Shown one piece after another: positions 1-9,153 of a DNA stretch of 64,000 nucleotides. The position numbers and the translations under genes were made by a program. Below the pieces are notes generated by a model, which saw only the letters and a program-made list of their open reading frames with translations, did not search any database and was not told the DNA's origin. This DNA is from Fulvimarina uroteuthidis (GTDB lineage Bacteria; Pseudomonadota; Alphaproteobacteria; Rhizobiales; Rhizobiaceae), in the NCBI RefSeq assembly GCF_034321785.1, contig NZ_JAXLPB010000002.1:744001-808000 (forward strand). Direction: 5' to 3'. How positions within the stretch are numbered: position 1 is the stretch's first letter; every line of letters starts with the position of its first letter.

Positions 1-778
1 TGCAGGAAAGACCCTTTGCGACCGTCACCTCGAAGCCCCAGTCGCGGCCCGGTTGCCAGCCATGTTCCTTCAGATAGTTCGCGATCGAGCCGAGCGTGTC
101 GGGCACGGAATTCCAGATGTCGCGCTTGCCGTCACCATCGAAGTCGACGGCATAGTCCAGGAACTTCGAGGGCATGAATTGCGGCTGTCCGAGGGCCCCG
201 GCCCACGATGATCGCATGTCGCGCACCGCCCTGTCGCCGTTCGATGCGATCTTCAGCGCCGCGACGAGCTCGGTGCGGAACATCTCCTTGCGCCGGGCAA
301 GCCATGCCTTCGTACCCAGCACCTCGAAGGCGTCGTGCGGGATCGTCGCGTTTCCGAACGCCGATTCCCGGCCCCAGATCGCCACGAGAACGGGAGCGGG
401 AACGCCGTATCGCGCCTCGATCCGGTCCAGAAGACCGGCATGGGTCTCAAGCAGCGCCTTGCCGGAGCGCACGGTCTCGGCAAGGGCGCGTTCGGATAGA
501 TAGTCCGACCCGTTCTTGAACTCGGCCTGGACGTTGATCGGCGAAACGGCTTCCGTCTCGCCCGGAAGCGTCAGGTCGGGCAGATCGAGATCGGGCTCGA
601 CGCCGGCGAACGCCGCATCGAAGATCTCGCGCGATACGCCCTGCGCTTCGGCCTCCGGCCAGATCGCGGTCTCCAGGAAGGTCCTGAAGTCTTTCGTCAG
701 GGACTGATCGGCCCTGGACGCTCCGGCAGGACCGAAGACCATGAGAAGGGCGAAGACGAAGAGGGCGGGGACGCGCAT
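1..778 (-). CDS. Lytic murein transglycosylase, MltB-like (3' end outside window)
   Basis: Cleaves peptidoglycan glycan strands in the periplasm. Read on the minus strand from ATG 778, it starts with a short hydrophobic signal (MRVPALFVFALLMVFGPAGA, about residues 1-20). It then carries the SLT_2/MltB pattern: the catalytic Glu context IWGRESAFG, and later WAGALGQPQFMPS followed by DFDGDGKRDIW. Only the first 259 codons lie in the window; the C-terminal part, which in this family often includes a peptidoglycan-binding domain, is beyond position 1. It is divergent from the FNT transporter gene, with about 250 bp between them. Family assignment is secure; the exact paralogue is not. Confidence 0.9.
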   Translation of the reverse strand, partial: MRVPALFVFALLMVFGPAGASRADQSLTKDFRTFLETAIWPEAEAQGVSREIFDAAFAGVEPDLDLPDLTLPGETEAVSPINVQAEFKNGSDYLSERALAETVRSGKALLETHAGLLDRIEARYGVPAPVLVAIWGRESAFGNATIPHDAFEVLGTKAWLARRKEMFRTELVAALKIASNGDRAVRDMRSSWAGALGQPQFMPSKFLDYAVDFDGDGKRDIWNSVPDTLGSIANYLKEHGWQPGRDWGFEVTVAKGLSC

Positions 779-1027
779 GCTCGGTGACCGGTCCATGGAA
801 CGAGTGTCGGGACGGCCGACCCTAACCGAACGAACGGTCCCACGCCAAACGCGCAGGAAGACATTGCCCGATGGCGCTGCCGCCGCGGGTCGCGCCCGTC
901 CCCCGGCAGGCTGGCGGCAAGGGAGAAAGAAACTCATGCATGAGCGATTTGATGGAACGGTCTTGCGGGAGTTCGGTTGGTCCAGAAGCGCGTAACCCGG
1001 CTCCCTTGATTCGAGAATGGCAAGTGA

Positions 1028-1963
1028 ATGAACGACAGACCGACCCGCACGAACGAGGACGGCCTTGAGGCCGGCACGCCAGACCCTGCAGATGGCGAGA
1101 GAGGTCACGCGAACGACGTTACCGAGCATCGGCTGAAGTACGAAGGCTCCTCGCTGACGAAAAGCGAACTGAAAGAGGTCGATCACCGCATGAAATTGCG
1201 GCCCCTCGCAGTTTACGAGATCGTGCGCCAGGAGGGCGAGGACGAGCTGACGCGGCCCTATCGCAGCCTGTGGTGGTCCGGCCTTGCGGCGGGACTTTCC
1301 ATCGGCTTTTCCGTCTATACGGAAGCTGCGATGCGGGCCTATCTTCCGGAGGCCGACTGGACGCCGCTTCTCGACAGCCTCGGCTATTCGGTCGGCTTTC
1401 TCATCGTCATTCTGGGCCGCCAGCAGCTCTTCACCGAGATCACTCTGACGGCGATGCTGCCGCTGCTGGCCCGGCCGACGATGGCGGGCGTTTTCGCGGT
1501 GGCGCGCCTGTGGACGATCGTCCTTGCGGCCAATCTCGTCGGCACGGCGATCTATGCGGCGGGGATCGCGTTCGACGTGTTGAACACGCCAACCATCGTC
1601 GCCGCGGCGATCGAGGTGTCGCGCGAGGCGACCCGGGGCGAATTCCTCGATATCCTTTTGCGCGGCATCGCGGCTGGCTGGCTGATGGCGACCGTCGTCT
1701 GGCTCATGCCGTCCGCCAAGGGATCCGGGTTCATCGTGATCGTGCTTCTGACATCGCTGATCGCGCTGTTCCATCTCGCCCACGTGGTCGCGGGCTCGGT
1801 CGAGGCGCTGACCCTGGTCTTCATCGGCGAGCGGGGCCTCTTCGAAACGATCTTCGGATTTCATCTGCCGGCGCTGGTCGGCAACGTTCTCGGCGGCTCC
1901 GCCCTCTTCGCGCTGATCAGCTACGGCCAGATCGCCGATGAACTCGACGAGCACGGCAACTGA
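1028..1963 (+). CDS. Formate/nitrite transporter (FNT) family protein, YfdC-like
   Basis: A 311-residue inner-membrane protein. Residues 1-85 are hydrophilic and charged, then about six hydrophobic segments follow from residue 87 (LWWSGLAAGLSIGFSVYTEA) to the C-terminus, the FNT fold. Recognisable family features are GLSIGFS in the first helix, the GRQQLFTEITLT segment and HVVAGSVEAL. The long acidic/basic N-terminus and overall size resemble the YfdC branch rather than FocA or NirC, so the anion transported cannot be named. The ATG at 1028 has no strong Shine-Dalgarno; a later start at residue 54 (MKLRPLAVYE) is possible. It is a single gene, convergent with eno across a strong hairpin. Confidence 0.85.
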   Translation: MNDRPTRTNEDGLEAGTPDPADGERGHANDVTEHRLKYEGSSLTKSELKEVDHRMKLRPLAVYEIVRQEGEDELTRPYRSLWWSGLAAGLSIGFSVYTEAAMRAYLPEADWTPLLDSLGYSVGFLIVILGRQQLFTEITLTAMLPLLARPTMAGVFAVARLWTIVLAANLVGTAIYAAGIAFDVLNTPTIVAAAIEVSREATRGEFLDILLRGIAAGWLMATVVWLMPSAKGSGFIVIVLLTSLIALFHLAHVVAGSVEALTLVFIGERGLFETIFGFHLPALVGNVLGGSALFALISYGQIADELDEHGN

Positions 1964-1994
1964 CCGTGCCGCCGGCCCGTGTCGCACGAACGAA

Positions 1995-2022
1995 AAACGC
2001 CGGGCTGCAAGGCCCGGCGTTT
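1995..2022. terminator. Bidirectional rho-independent terminator between FNT gene and eno
   Basis: An 11-bp perfect stem AAACGCCGGGC / GCCCGGCGTTT with loop TGCAAG, an A-rich run on the left and T-rich sequence on the right. It sits between two converging genes, so it can end transcription in both directions. Confidence 0.8.
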
Positions 2023-2054
2023 CGTTTCGTGCGAGGGAAATCAACGAGGGATGA

Positions 2055-3335
2055 TCAGCGACCGGAACGAAGGATGCTTCGACCCGCATAATCGGCCTGG
2101 CTGCCGAGCTCTTCCTCGATGCGCAGCAGCTGGTTGTATTTCGCGACCCGGTCCGAGCGCGCGAGCGAGCCGGTCTTGATCTGTCCGCAATTGGTGGCGA
2201 CCGAGAGATCGGCGATGGTCGAATCCTCCGTCTCGCCCGAGCGGTGGGACATGACGGCGGTGTATCCGGCGCGGTTCGCCACGGAAACCGCGTCGAGGGT
2301 TTCCGACAATGTGCCGATCTGGTTGACCTTGACGAGTATCGAGTTCGCGGCCCCCATCTCGATGCCCTTCTTCAGGCGTTTCGAATTGGTCACGAACAGA
2401 TCGTCGCCGACGAGCTGGACCTTCTGGCCGATGGACCGGGTGAGGTTCGTCCAGCCCTCCCAGTCGTCCTCGTCGAGCCCGTCCTCGATGGAGATGATCG
2501 GATAGGCGTCCGAAAGCTCCTTCAGATAGCCGCCCATCTCGTCGGGCGACAGCTTGCGGCCTTCGCCGGCCAGATCGTAGACGCCGTCCCTGCAGAATTC
2601 CGTCGCCGCGCAGTCGAGGGCGACGAACATGTCCTCGCCCGGCCTGTAGCCGGCCTTCTCGATCGCCTTCATGATGAAGTCGAGCGCTTCCTTGGGCGAG
2701 CCGAGGCTCGGCGCGAAGCCGCCTTCGTCGCCCACATTGGTGTTGTGGCCGGCATCCTTCAGCATCTTCTTCAGCGTGTGGAAGGTTTCCGCGCCCATGC
2801 GCAGCGCGTCGGAAAACCGCTCCGCGCCGACCGGCATGATCATGAATTCCTGAAAATCGATGGGATTGTCGGCATGCGCGCCGCCATTGATGATGTTCAT
2901 CATCGGAACGGGCAGGACATGCGCGGAGGGTCCGCCGACATAGCGATAGAGCGGAAGCCCCGAGGCGTCGGCCGCCGCCTTCGCAAGCGCCAGGGAGACG
3001 CCGAGAATGGCGTTCGCCCCGATCCGGCTCTTGTTCTCGGTGCCGTCGAGATCGCAAAGGGCCGCATCGACCATCAGCTGGTCCTCGGCCTCGAGGCCGG
3101 CAATCTCCTCCGCGATCTCGTTGTTGACCGCATAGACCGCCCTCTGGACGCCCTTGCCCATGTAGCGCTCGTCGTCGTCGCGCAGCTCGACCGCCTCGTA
3201 GGCGCCGGTGGAGGCGCCCGACGGCACCGCCGCGCGGCCCATGGAACCGTCTTCGAGAAGCACGTCCACCTCGACCGTCGGGTTGCCCCGGCTGTCGAGA
3301 ATCTCACGGCCGATTACGTCGATGATCGCGGTCAA
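2055..3335 (-). CDS. eno: Enolase (phosphopyruvate hydratase)
   Basis: Interconverts 2-phosphoglycerate and phosphoenolpyruvate in glycolysis and gluconeogenesis; cytoplasmic and Mg-dependent. The 426-residue length is normal. Visible motifs are PSGASTG (38-44), the loop GGAHADNPIDFQEFMI (151-166), SIEDGLDEDDWEGW and the signature MSHRSGETEDSTIADL near the C-terminus. All expected segments are present without frame breaks. The start MTAIIDVIGREILDSRGNPT matches the conserved family N-terminus. It lies 275 bp downstream of kdsA on the same strand, a common arrangement in Hyphomicrobiales. A gpmA gene acting one step earlier lies far away at 58.7 kb. Confidence 0.98.
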   Translation of the reverse strand: MTAIIDVIGREILDSRGNPTVEVDVLLEDGSMGRAAVPSGASTGAYEAVELRDDDERYMGKGVQRAVYAVNNEIAEEIAGLEAEDQLMVDAALCDLDGTENKSRIGANAILGVSLALAKAAADASGLPLYRYVGGPSAHVLPVPMMNIINGGAHADNPIDFQEFMIMPVGAERFSDALRMGAETFHTLKKMLKDAGHNTNVGDEGGFAPSLGSPKEALDFIMKAIEKAGYRPGEDMFVALDCAATEFCRDGVYDLAGEGRKLSPDEMGGYLKELSDAYPIISIEDGLDEDDWEGWTNLTRSIGQKVQLVGDDLFVTNSKRLKKGIEMGAANSILVKVNQIGTLSETLDAVSVANRAGYTAVMSHRSGETEDSTIADLSVATNCGQIKTGSLARSDRVAKYNQLLRIEEELGSQADYAGRSILRSGR

Positions 3336-3610
3336 ACTGCTTCTCCTGAAAAACGGGTCCTGCTGGCAGGTCTTTTAGGACAGGACAGCGCAGGTGAACA
3401 GTCGGGTCGGGCGGTTTCGGCACGCCGAACGGGTGAAAACCGACCCCGGACGGCAGCACCGCCCGCTCGCCGCCCTGCTCAGACTTCCTCCGTCGCCGCG
3501 ACGGGAGGCCGGAACCGCGAGGGGGCCCGCCGCCTTCGCGGAAAGCCTGATGCGAAAAATCCAATAGTTAGCTGGCGCATCATGCGTCCGGGCAGGCGCA
3601 CGATGCCGCT

Positions 3611-4444
3611 CTAGAAACCCTTGACGAGATCGTCCAGCGCCTTCAGCCGCGTCAGGAGATCCGGCATCCGGTCGAGCGGCACCATGTTGGGCCCGTCGGA
3701 GGGGGCATTGTCGGGGTCCTCATGGGTCTCGATGAAGAGCCCCGCGACACCGACGGCGACGGCGGCCCGCGACAGGGTCTCGACGAAGCGGCGCTCGCCG
3801 CCGGACGATCCGCCCTGGCCGCCGGGTTGCTGGACCGAATGGGTCGCGTCGAACACCACGGGCGCGCCGGTCTCGGCCATGATGGGCAGCGCGCGGAAGT
3901 CCGACACCAGCGTGTTGTAGCCGAAGGAGGCGCCGCGCTCGGTCAGGAGCACGTTCGGATTGCCGCTTTCGGTCACCTTGGCCAGGACGTTCTTCATGTC
4001 CCAGGGCGCGAGGAACTGGCCCTTCTTGATGTTGACGACGCAGCCGGTCTTCGCCGCCGCGATGAGAAGGTCGGTCTGGCGGCAGAGAAAGGCCGGAATC
4101 TGGAGGATGTCGCAGACATTGCCGGCTTCGACCGCCTGTTCCTCGGTGTGGATGTCGGTGACGACCGGCATCTGGAACTGGTTCCGGATTTCCTCGAACA
4201 CCGGCAGCGCCTCGGACAGGCCGATGCCGCGCTTGCCCTTGAGGCTGGTGCGGTTGGCCTTGTCGAAGCTTGCCTTGAAGACGTAGCCGATGCCGAGATC
4301 GCCGGTGATCCGCTTCATCCGCTCCGCAATCATCATGGCGTGATCGCGGCTCTCCATCTGGCAGGGCCCCGCCATCAGCGCGAAGGGCGCCGTGTTGCAG
4401 AAGCTGACGGACGCGGCGGCGACGGAATGATTGATGAGTCTCAT
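3611..4444 (-). CDS. kdsA: 3-deoxy-8-phosphooctulonate (KDO-8-P) synthase
   Basis: Condenses phosphoenolpyruvate with arabinose-5-phosphate to make KDO-8-phosphate for the lipopolysaccharide inner core. The 277-residue protein shows the family landmarks MAGPCQMES (about 24-32), YVFKASFDKANRTS, the IPAFLCRQTD segment, VNIKKGQFLAPWDM, LLTERGASFGYNTLV and DATHSVQQPGG. The N-x-x-G...D-A-T-H pattern is typical. Its start codon overlaps the stop of the upstream VOC gene (ATGA overlap at 4441-4444), so the two are probably translationally coupled, and both lie behind pyrG in one minus-strand run. Confidence 0.97.
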   Translation of the reverse strand: MRLINHSVAAASVSFCNTAPFALMAGPCQMESRDHAMMIAERMKRITGDLGIGYVFKASFDKANRTSLKGKRGIGLSEALPVFEEIRNQFQMPVVTDIHTEEQAVEAGNVCDILQIPAFLCRQTDLLIAAAKTGCVVNIKKGQFLAPWDMKNVLAKVTESGNPNVLLTERGASFGYNTLVSDFRALPIMAETGAPVVFDATHSVQQPGGQGGSSGGERRFVETLSRAAVAVGVAGLFIETHEDPDNAPSDGPNMVPLDRMPDLLTRLKALDDLVKGF

Positions 4445-5286
4445 GAACCTGCAGCTCCGATGAACTGAACGCGGCCGGCCCCGTTGGGGCAGGGAACCGC
4501 CAAACTATCGCCTTCCACCTCGAAGTCGATGCCCTTCCCGTCGAGAAGCGCCCGCGCGGCCGTCGGATCGGACACGGCGACGAACGCTGCATTGAGGGAA
4601 AGGGCGGGCAGGTCGGCACCGCCGACCTCGACGAGATCGACGAAGCCGTTGTCGAGATCGAAGCGGACCGAACCGTCTTCGGTTTCGTGGCCTTCGGCCG
4701 CGAACACTGCCCTCAGATAGGCCTCGGCCGCCTCGATGTCCGTCGTTGCGAACTCCAGGCCCGCAAGGCCGGTCGCGCCGTTCTCGTGCACCGTCAGGCG
4801 CGAGCGATCCGGCGTGAAGCTGTGGCGCGGCTCGCACAGGAAGAGGCTCGGCGTGCGCGGGCCGAAATCCTTCACGAAAGCGAGGCGAAAGGCGATCTTT
4901 CCCTCGCTCCCGTCCGGCAGGGTGAGGGTGCGGCCGAAATCGAGGGTCGCCTCTTCGGTCAGGCCTTCGAGACCAAGGCTGTCGCGATCGGCGAGCGCAT
5001 CCTTCGATCGCAGCGCGAGCGCGGAAAATCCGAATGCCGGATCGGCGCGCAGCGCCGCGTCCCGGCGGACGAACAGGTTCCCGTCCCGGTCCGCTGCCGC
5101 GCAGGCCGCCTCGTCGACACGCGCCAGCGGCTCGATGAACAGCCCGTCCCGGAAGAAGACGCAGGCATTGGCGGTGCCGAACGGATGCCGGGCCTCGGGG
5201 GCGAGGGTGAAGCCGAGGCTGGAGAACCAGCTTTGTGCCTCGCCCAGCGCGCCGAACGGCATGACGACGTGATCGAGCGAGCGCAT
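4441..5286 (-). CDS. VOC (glyoxalase-like) family protein
   Basis: A 281-residue protein beginning MRSLDHVVMPFGALGEAQSW, the first beta strand and helix of a vicinal-oxygen-chelate module with an early His. A second module appears around residue 175 (GLAGLEFATTDIEAAEAYL), so this is a two-module VOC protein of the Glyoxalase-like_3 type. The reaction is unknown. It sits between pyrG and kdsA, 32 bp after pyrG and overlapping kdsA by 4 bp, a neighbourhood seen in several alphaproteobacteria. The context does not reveal a substrate; it is probably co-transcribed with pyrG and kdsA. Confidence 0.85.
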   Translation of the reverse strand: MRSLDHVVMPFGALGEAQSWFSSLGFTLAPEARHPFGTANACVFFRDGLFIEPLARVDEAACAAADRDGNLFVRRDAALRADPAFGFSALALRSKDALADRDSLGLEGLTEEATLDFGRTLTLPDGSEGKIAFRLAFVKDFGPRTPSLFLCEPRHSFTPDRSRLTVHENGATGLAGLEFATTDIEAAEAYLRAVFAAEGHETEDGSVRFDLDNGFVDLVEVGGADLPALSLNAAFVAVSDPTAARALLDGKGIDFEVEGDSLAVPCPNGAGRVQFIGAAGS

Positions 5287-5318
5287 GGGCAGGTCTCCTT
5301 GCTTGTGTGCGGTGCCGA

Positions 5319-6947
5319 TCAGACCAGACGCGAGCGTTCGAGCGCCGCGTGGATGAAACTGCTGAACAGCGGATGGGGTTCGAAGGGGCGGGATTTCAGC
5401 TCGGGATGATACTGGACGCCGATGAACCAGGGATGGTCCGGCAGCTCCACCGTTTCGGGCAGGAGACCGTCCGGCGACATGCCGGCGAAGATCATGCCCG
5501 CCGCTTCAAGCCGTTCGCGATAGGCGCGGTTGACCTCGTAGCGATGGCGGTGGCGTTCGTCGATCTCGCCCGCGCCGTAGATGGACGCGATGCGCGAGCC
5601 CTCCTTCAGCACGGCCTTGTAGGAGCCGAGGCGCATGGTGCCGCCGAGATCGCCCTCGCGGGCGCGCTGTTCGAGCTCGTTGCCCTTCAGCCATTCGGTC
5701 ATCAGGCCGACCACCGGCTCCTGGGTGTCGCCGAATTCGGTGGAGCTCGCCGTCGCGATTCCGGCCAGCGAGCGCGCGGCCTCGATCACCGCCATCTGCA
5801 TGCCGAAGCAGATGCCGAAATAGGGAACGTTGCGCTCGCGGGCGAAACGCGCGGCCAGGATCTTGCCTTCCGAACCCCGTTCGCCGAACCCGCCGGGCAC
5901 GAGGATGCCGTTGACCCGCTCCAGATAGGGCGCCGGATCCTCCTCCTCGAAGACCTCCGAGGGAATCCAGTCGAGCTTGACCCGGACCCGGTTGGCGATG
6001 CCGCCGTGCTGCAACGCCTCGATCAGGGACTTATAGGCGTCCTTCAGCTCGGTATACTTGCCGACGACGGCGATCGTGACCTCGCCTTCCGGATTGCGGA
6101 TGTTCTCGACGACCTGATGCCAGAGCTGCAATTGCGGCTTGGGCGCCGGATCGATGCCGAAGGCGGCGAGCACCTCGGTGTCGAGGCCCTCATTGTGATA
6201 GGCGATCGGCACGTCGTAGATCGTGGCGACGTCGAGCGCCTGGATCACCGCCGTCTCGCGCACATTGCAGAACAGGCTCATCTTGCGCCGTTCCTCCTTC
6301 GGGATCGGCCGGTCGGCGCGAACCAGGAGAATGTCGGGCTGGATGCCGATGGCGCGCAGTTCGCGCACCGAATGCTGGGTCGGCTTGGTCTTCAGTTCGC
6401 CGGCCGTCGGAATGTACGGCATGAGCGTGAGGTGGACGTAGATCGCCCCGCCGCGCGGCAGGTCGTTGCCGAGCTGGCGGATCGCCTCCATGAACGGCAT
6501 CGCCTCGATGTCGCCCACCGTGCCGCCGATCTCGCACAGCACGAAGTCGAACTCCTCGTTGCCGTCAAGAACGAAGGCCTTGATCTCGTCGGTGACGTGC
6601 GGAATCACCTGGACGGTGCCGCCGAGATAGTCTCCGCGCCGCTCCTTGGCGATGATGTCCTGATAGATGCGACCCGTGGTGATGTTGTCGCGCTTGTTGG
6701 CCGAGCGGCCGGTGAAGCGCTCGTAATGGCCGAGATCGAGATCGGTCTCGGCGCCGTCGTCGGTGACGAACACCTCGCCGTGCTGCGTCGGGCTCATCGT
6801 GCCGGGATCGACGTTCAGATAGGGATCGAGCTTGCGCAGGCGCACGCGGTAGCCGCGCGCCTGAAGGAGAGCGCCGAGCGCCGCCGAAGCGATGCCTTTG
6901 CCAAGTGAGGAGACCACGCCGCCGGTGATGAAGATGTATCGCGCCAT
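5319..6947 (-). CDS. pyrG: CTP synthase (glutamine-hydrolysing)
   Basis: Makes CTP from UTP using ATP and glutamine. The 542 residues are full length. The N-terminal synthetase domain begins MARYIFITGGVVSSLGKGIA with the ATP-binding glycine-rich loop. The C-terminal class I glutamine amidotransferase domain has GFGERGSEGKI, the nucleophile context YFGICFGMQMAV (Cys at about 380) and the His/Glu pair in QYHPELKSRP. A good ribosome-binding site (GGGAAGG) precedes the ATG. It is first in a minus-strand run with the VOC gene and kdsA. Confidence 0.98.
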   Translation of the reverse strand: MARYIFITGGVVSSLGKGIASAALGALLQARGYRVRLRKLDPYLNVDPGTMSPTQHGEVFVTDDGAETDLDLGHYERFTGRSANKRDNITTGRIYQDIIAKERRGDYLGGTVQVIPHVTDEIKAFVLDGNEEFDFVLCEIGGTVGDIEAMPFMEAIRQLGNDLPRGGAIYVHLTLMPYIPTAGELKTKPTQHSVRELRAIGIQPDILLVRADRPIPKEERRKMSLFCNVRETAVIQALDVATIYDVPIAYHNEGLDTEVLAAFGIDPAPKPQLQLWHQVVENIRNPEGEVTIAVVGKYTELKDAYKSLIEALQHGGIANRVRVKLDWIPSEVFEEEDPAPYLERVNGILVPGGFGERGSEGKILAARFARERNVPYFGICFGMQMAVIEAARSLAGIATASSTEFGDTQEPVVGLMTEWLKGNELEQRAREGDLGGTMRLGSYKAVLKEGSRIASIYGAGEIDERHRHRYEVNRAYRERLEAAGMIFAGMSPDGLLPETVELPDHPWFIGVQYHPELKSRPFEPHPLFSSFIHAALERSRLV

Positions 6948-7110
6948 GGGCCTTCCCGATATCGTGTGAAGGGCGCGGACGCCAGCCTAAAAAGCAGCTT
7001 CCCTTCGTTTTGCCCAGTCGAGGCGCACCGAGAACCCACGCGCGGGCGGCCGGAAAAGAGCCGCCTTCCCCTGCCGCACAGGCTTTCGCGCCCTCCATGC
7101 CGGGCCGCGC

Positions 7111-7305
7111 TCAATCCTGGAGTTCGCGCGCCTCGCTCACCAGCATGATCGGGATCCCGTCGCGAATCGGATAGGCGAGCTTCGCCTTGCGGCTGATCAG
7201 CTCCTGGGCCTCGCGGTCGTAGTGCAGCACCGCCTTCGTCAGCGGGCAGACCAGCATTTCGAGAAGCTTGGGGTCGGGCTGGCCGATCCCGGGGCGGTCG
7301 TTCAT
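7111..7305 (-). CDS. Trm112 family / UPF0434 small protein
   Basis: A 64-residue protein. From the chosen start it reads MNDRPGIGQPDPKLLEMLVC followed by PLTKAVLHYD and ends in LAYPIRDGIPIMLVSEAREL, the YcaR/Trm112 pattern. The fold is a small zinc-ribbon-like domain that in other organisms activates methyltransferases; its bacterial role is mostly unknown. Only one Cys of the usual metal-binding set is visible, as in many proteobacterial members. An upstream in-frame extension to 7362 is low complexity and was rejected. It lies 73 bp after the LON-domain gene in a typical Hyphomicrobiales block (thioredoxin, LON domain, Trm112). Confidence 0.88.
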   Translation of the reverse strand: MNDRPGIGQPDPKLLEMLVCPLTKAVLHYDREAQELISRKAKLAYPIRDGIPIMLVSEARELQD

Positions 7306-7378
7306 CCTGTCATCCTCGCGGTCGCGCCGGGGCTCGCCCGCCCGTGCGCAAGGGCCCGGCACCTTGCGGTGCGGCCGT

Positions 7379-8062
7379 TCAGTTCAGCGTTCGCGGGCCG
7401 CCGTCGCGCTCCCCGTCCTCGGCCAGCGCCATCTCCGTGATGGCGATCAGCGTCTCGGTCCGTGTCTTGAGGTCTTCGGCCTCGAGCAGCGCCTGCCGCT
7501 CGGCCGCGCCCTGCGGTGCCATCATCATGCACAGGGCCGAGACGAGAAGATCGTCGGGCGCCGATTTGACGCTCTCCCAGTCGGCCTCGAGCTGGTTGGC
7601 TGCGAGATAACGCCGGAAAATGCTCAGCAATCCGTCGCGGTTGACCGCGTCCGCGACATCCGCGTCCGCAAGGTCGCCCGCGAAGGCCTTGATCCGGCAG
7701 GTCCGGTAATGCAGCCGGGTCTCGACCTCCTCGATGATGCGGAAGCGCGTCACGCCGTGCAGCGCGACCATGTAGCGTCCGTCGCCGCTCTCGGAGAAGG
7801 AGGTGATGCGGCCGAGGCACCCGACCCGGCAGAGCTCGGGCTCGCCATCGGCGCGCAGGGCACCGTCGAGGCTCGGCTGGATCATGCCGATCAGCCGATC
7901 CGACGCGATCGCATCGTCGATCATTTCCAGATAGCGCGGCTCGAAGATGTTGAGCGGGAGCTGGCCGCCGGGAAGCAGCAGTGCACCGCTCAAGGGAAAC
8001 ACCGGCACGCGTTCGGGAAGTTCGGAGACCTCGCGGTAAACGCGATTTCCAGCCTGTGCCAC
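7379..8062 (-). CDS. LON peptidase substrate-binding domain protein
   Basis: A stand-alone LON N-terminal domain of about 227 residues without ATPase or protease domains. Characteristic text is LPERVPVFPLSGALLLPGGQ near the start, then LNIFEPRYLEM, CLGRI, GRYMVALHGVTRFRI and a helical C-terminal half. Such proteins are common in alphaproteobacteria and presumably bind or deliver clients, but their role is not known. The likely start is GTG at 8062 (VAQAGNRVYREVSELP); the same frame stays open much further upstream only because it overlaps the thioredoxin gene. It is located between thioredoxin and the Trm112-like gene. Confidence 0.87.
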   Translation of the reverse strand: MAQAGNRVYREVSELPERVPVFPLSGALLLPGGQLPLNIFEPRYLEMIDDAIASDRLIGMIQPSLDGALRADGEPELCRVGCLGRITSFSESGDGRYMVALHGVTRFRIIEEVETRLHYRTCRIKAFAGDLADADVADAVNRDGLLSIFRRYLAANQLEADWESVKSAPDDLLVSALCMMMAPQGAAERQALLEAEDLKTRTETLIAITEMALAEDGERDGGPRTLN

Positions 8063-8151
8063 TCGTCGACTCCCGTTCTGATCAGACTGGGAAAAATGGG
8101 CCAGTCGCGCGCCAACGCAAGCCCCGGGGGTTGCGACCGACTGCCATAGGC

Positions 8152-9153
8152 TCACCGAAACAGGAGGGAGGAGAGTTTGCGCCGGGCGTCCTTCGTCGCC
8201 GGATCGGCGGGTCCCCAGACCTCGAAAAGCTCCAGAAGCTTGCGGCGGGCGCCGTCCTCCTCGAATTCGCGGTCCCGCTTCATCAGGTCGAGCAGGAGAT
8301 CGGCCGCCCGTCCGCGCTCGCCGCGCGCCTGCGCGATCAAGGCGAGATCGAAGCGGGCCCGGTGGTCGTCGGGGTCTGCGGCAAGGCGTGCCTCGAGATC
8401 GGCGGGATTGCCGAGCCCGGCGATCTCCTCGTCGAGCTTCAGCCGGGCCTTCACCGCCGACACCGCCGGATCGCTCGCCGCCGCTTCGGGCAGGGCGTCG
8501 ATGAGGGCGGCGGCCTTTTCGGCATCGCCCGCCATCAGGTAGCATTCGGCCAGGCCCGCCGATGCCCCCGGATGACCGGGCTCGTGCTGGAGGATCGCGC
8601 CGAAGATCTGCGCGGCACTGCCGACGTCCTTCGCCTCCAAGAGCGCGGCGGCCTCGGCCATCGCTTCGGCGACCGGGTCGCCGCCACCCCTCGACGGACC
8701 TGCCTGCTTGACGATCTTGTCGATGAACTTGACGAGCTCGCTTTCGGGAAGCGCGCCCATGAAGCCGTCGATCGGCTGGCCGTCGAGAAAGGCGAAGACG
8801 GCGGGGATCGACTGGACGCCGAGCTGGCCCGCGATCGACGGATGCTCGTCGATGTTCATCTTGACGAGCTTCACCTTGCCGCCGGCAGCTTTCACGACCC
8901 GTTCCAGAACCGGGGTCAACTGCTTGCAGGGCCCGCACCAGGGCGCCCAGAAGTCGACGAGAACCGGCTGGTTGCGCGATTCCTTGACGACGTCCTCGCC
9001 GAATTTCGCGGTCGTCGTGTCCTTGACGAGGTCGGCGGCGGGCGCCGCGCTCGCGGCGCGGCCGAAGCCCTGCAGGGTCGGGGCCGGCTCGGACGCCTTC
9101 GGGTCTGCGCCATAGGTGCCGGAGAAGGAGTTGGCGTAGGGATTGTCGCTCAT
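8152..9153 (-). CDS. Thioredoxin-TPR protein, YbbN/CnoX-like co-chaperone
   Basis: A 333-residue cytoplasmic protein with an N-terminal thioredoxin domain (about 45-160). The active-site motif WCGPCK is at 72-77 and the cis-proline region is QSIPAVFAFLDGQP. An alpha-helical C-terminal half (about 175-333) has TPR-like repeats (EPGHPGASAGLAECYLMAGD; ARFDLALIAQARGERGRAAD). This two-part design matches YbbN/CnoX, which protects clients under oxidative stress and hands them to GroEL/DnaK. Unlike E. coli YbbN (SxxC), the full CxxC pair is retained, so redox activity is possible. The start overlaps the stop of the upstream editing-protein gene by 4 bp. Confidence 0.93.
   Translation of the reverse strand: MSDNPYANSFSGTYGADPKASEPAPTLQGFGRAASAAPAADLVKDTTTAKFGEDVVKESRNQPVLVDFWAPWCGPCKQLTPVLERVVKAAGGKVKLVKMNIDEHPSIAGQLGVQSIPAVFAFLDGQPIDGFMGALPESELVKFIDKIVKQAGPSRGGGDPVAEAMAEAAALLEAKDVGSAAQIFGAILQHEPGHPGASAGLAECYLMAGDAEKAAALIDALPEAAASDPAVSAVKARLKLDEEIAGLGNPADLEARLAADPDDHRARFDLALIAQARGERGRAADLLLDLMKRDREFEEDGARRKLLELFEVWGPADPATKDARRKLSSLLFR

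Noticed and set aside
3336..3610. Small frames between eno and kdsA (for example 3304-3564 minus strand)
   Set aside because: No ribosome-binding site, no motif and Arg/Gly/Pro-rich composition; the spacer is just upstream of eno and probably regulatory.
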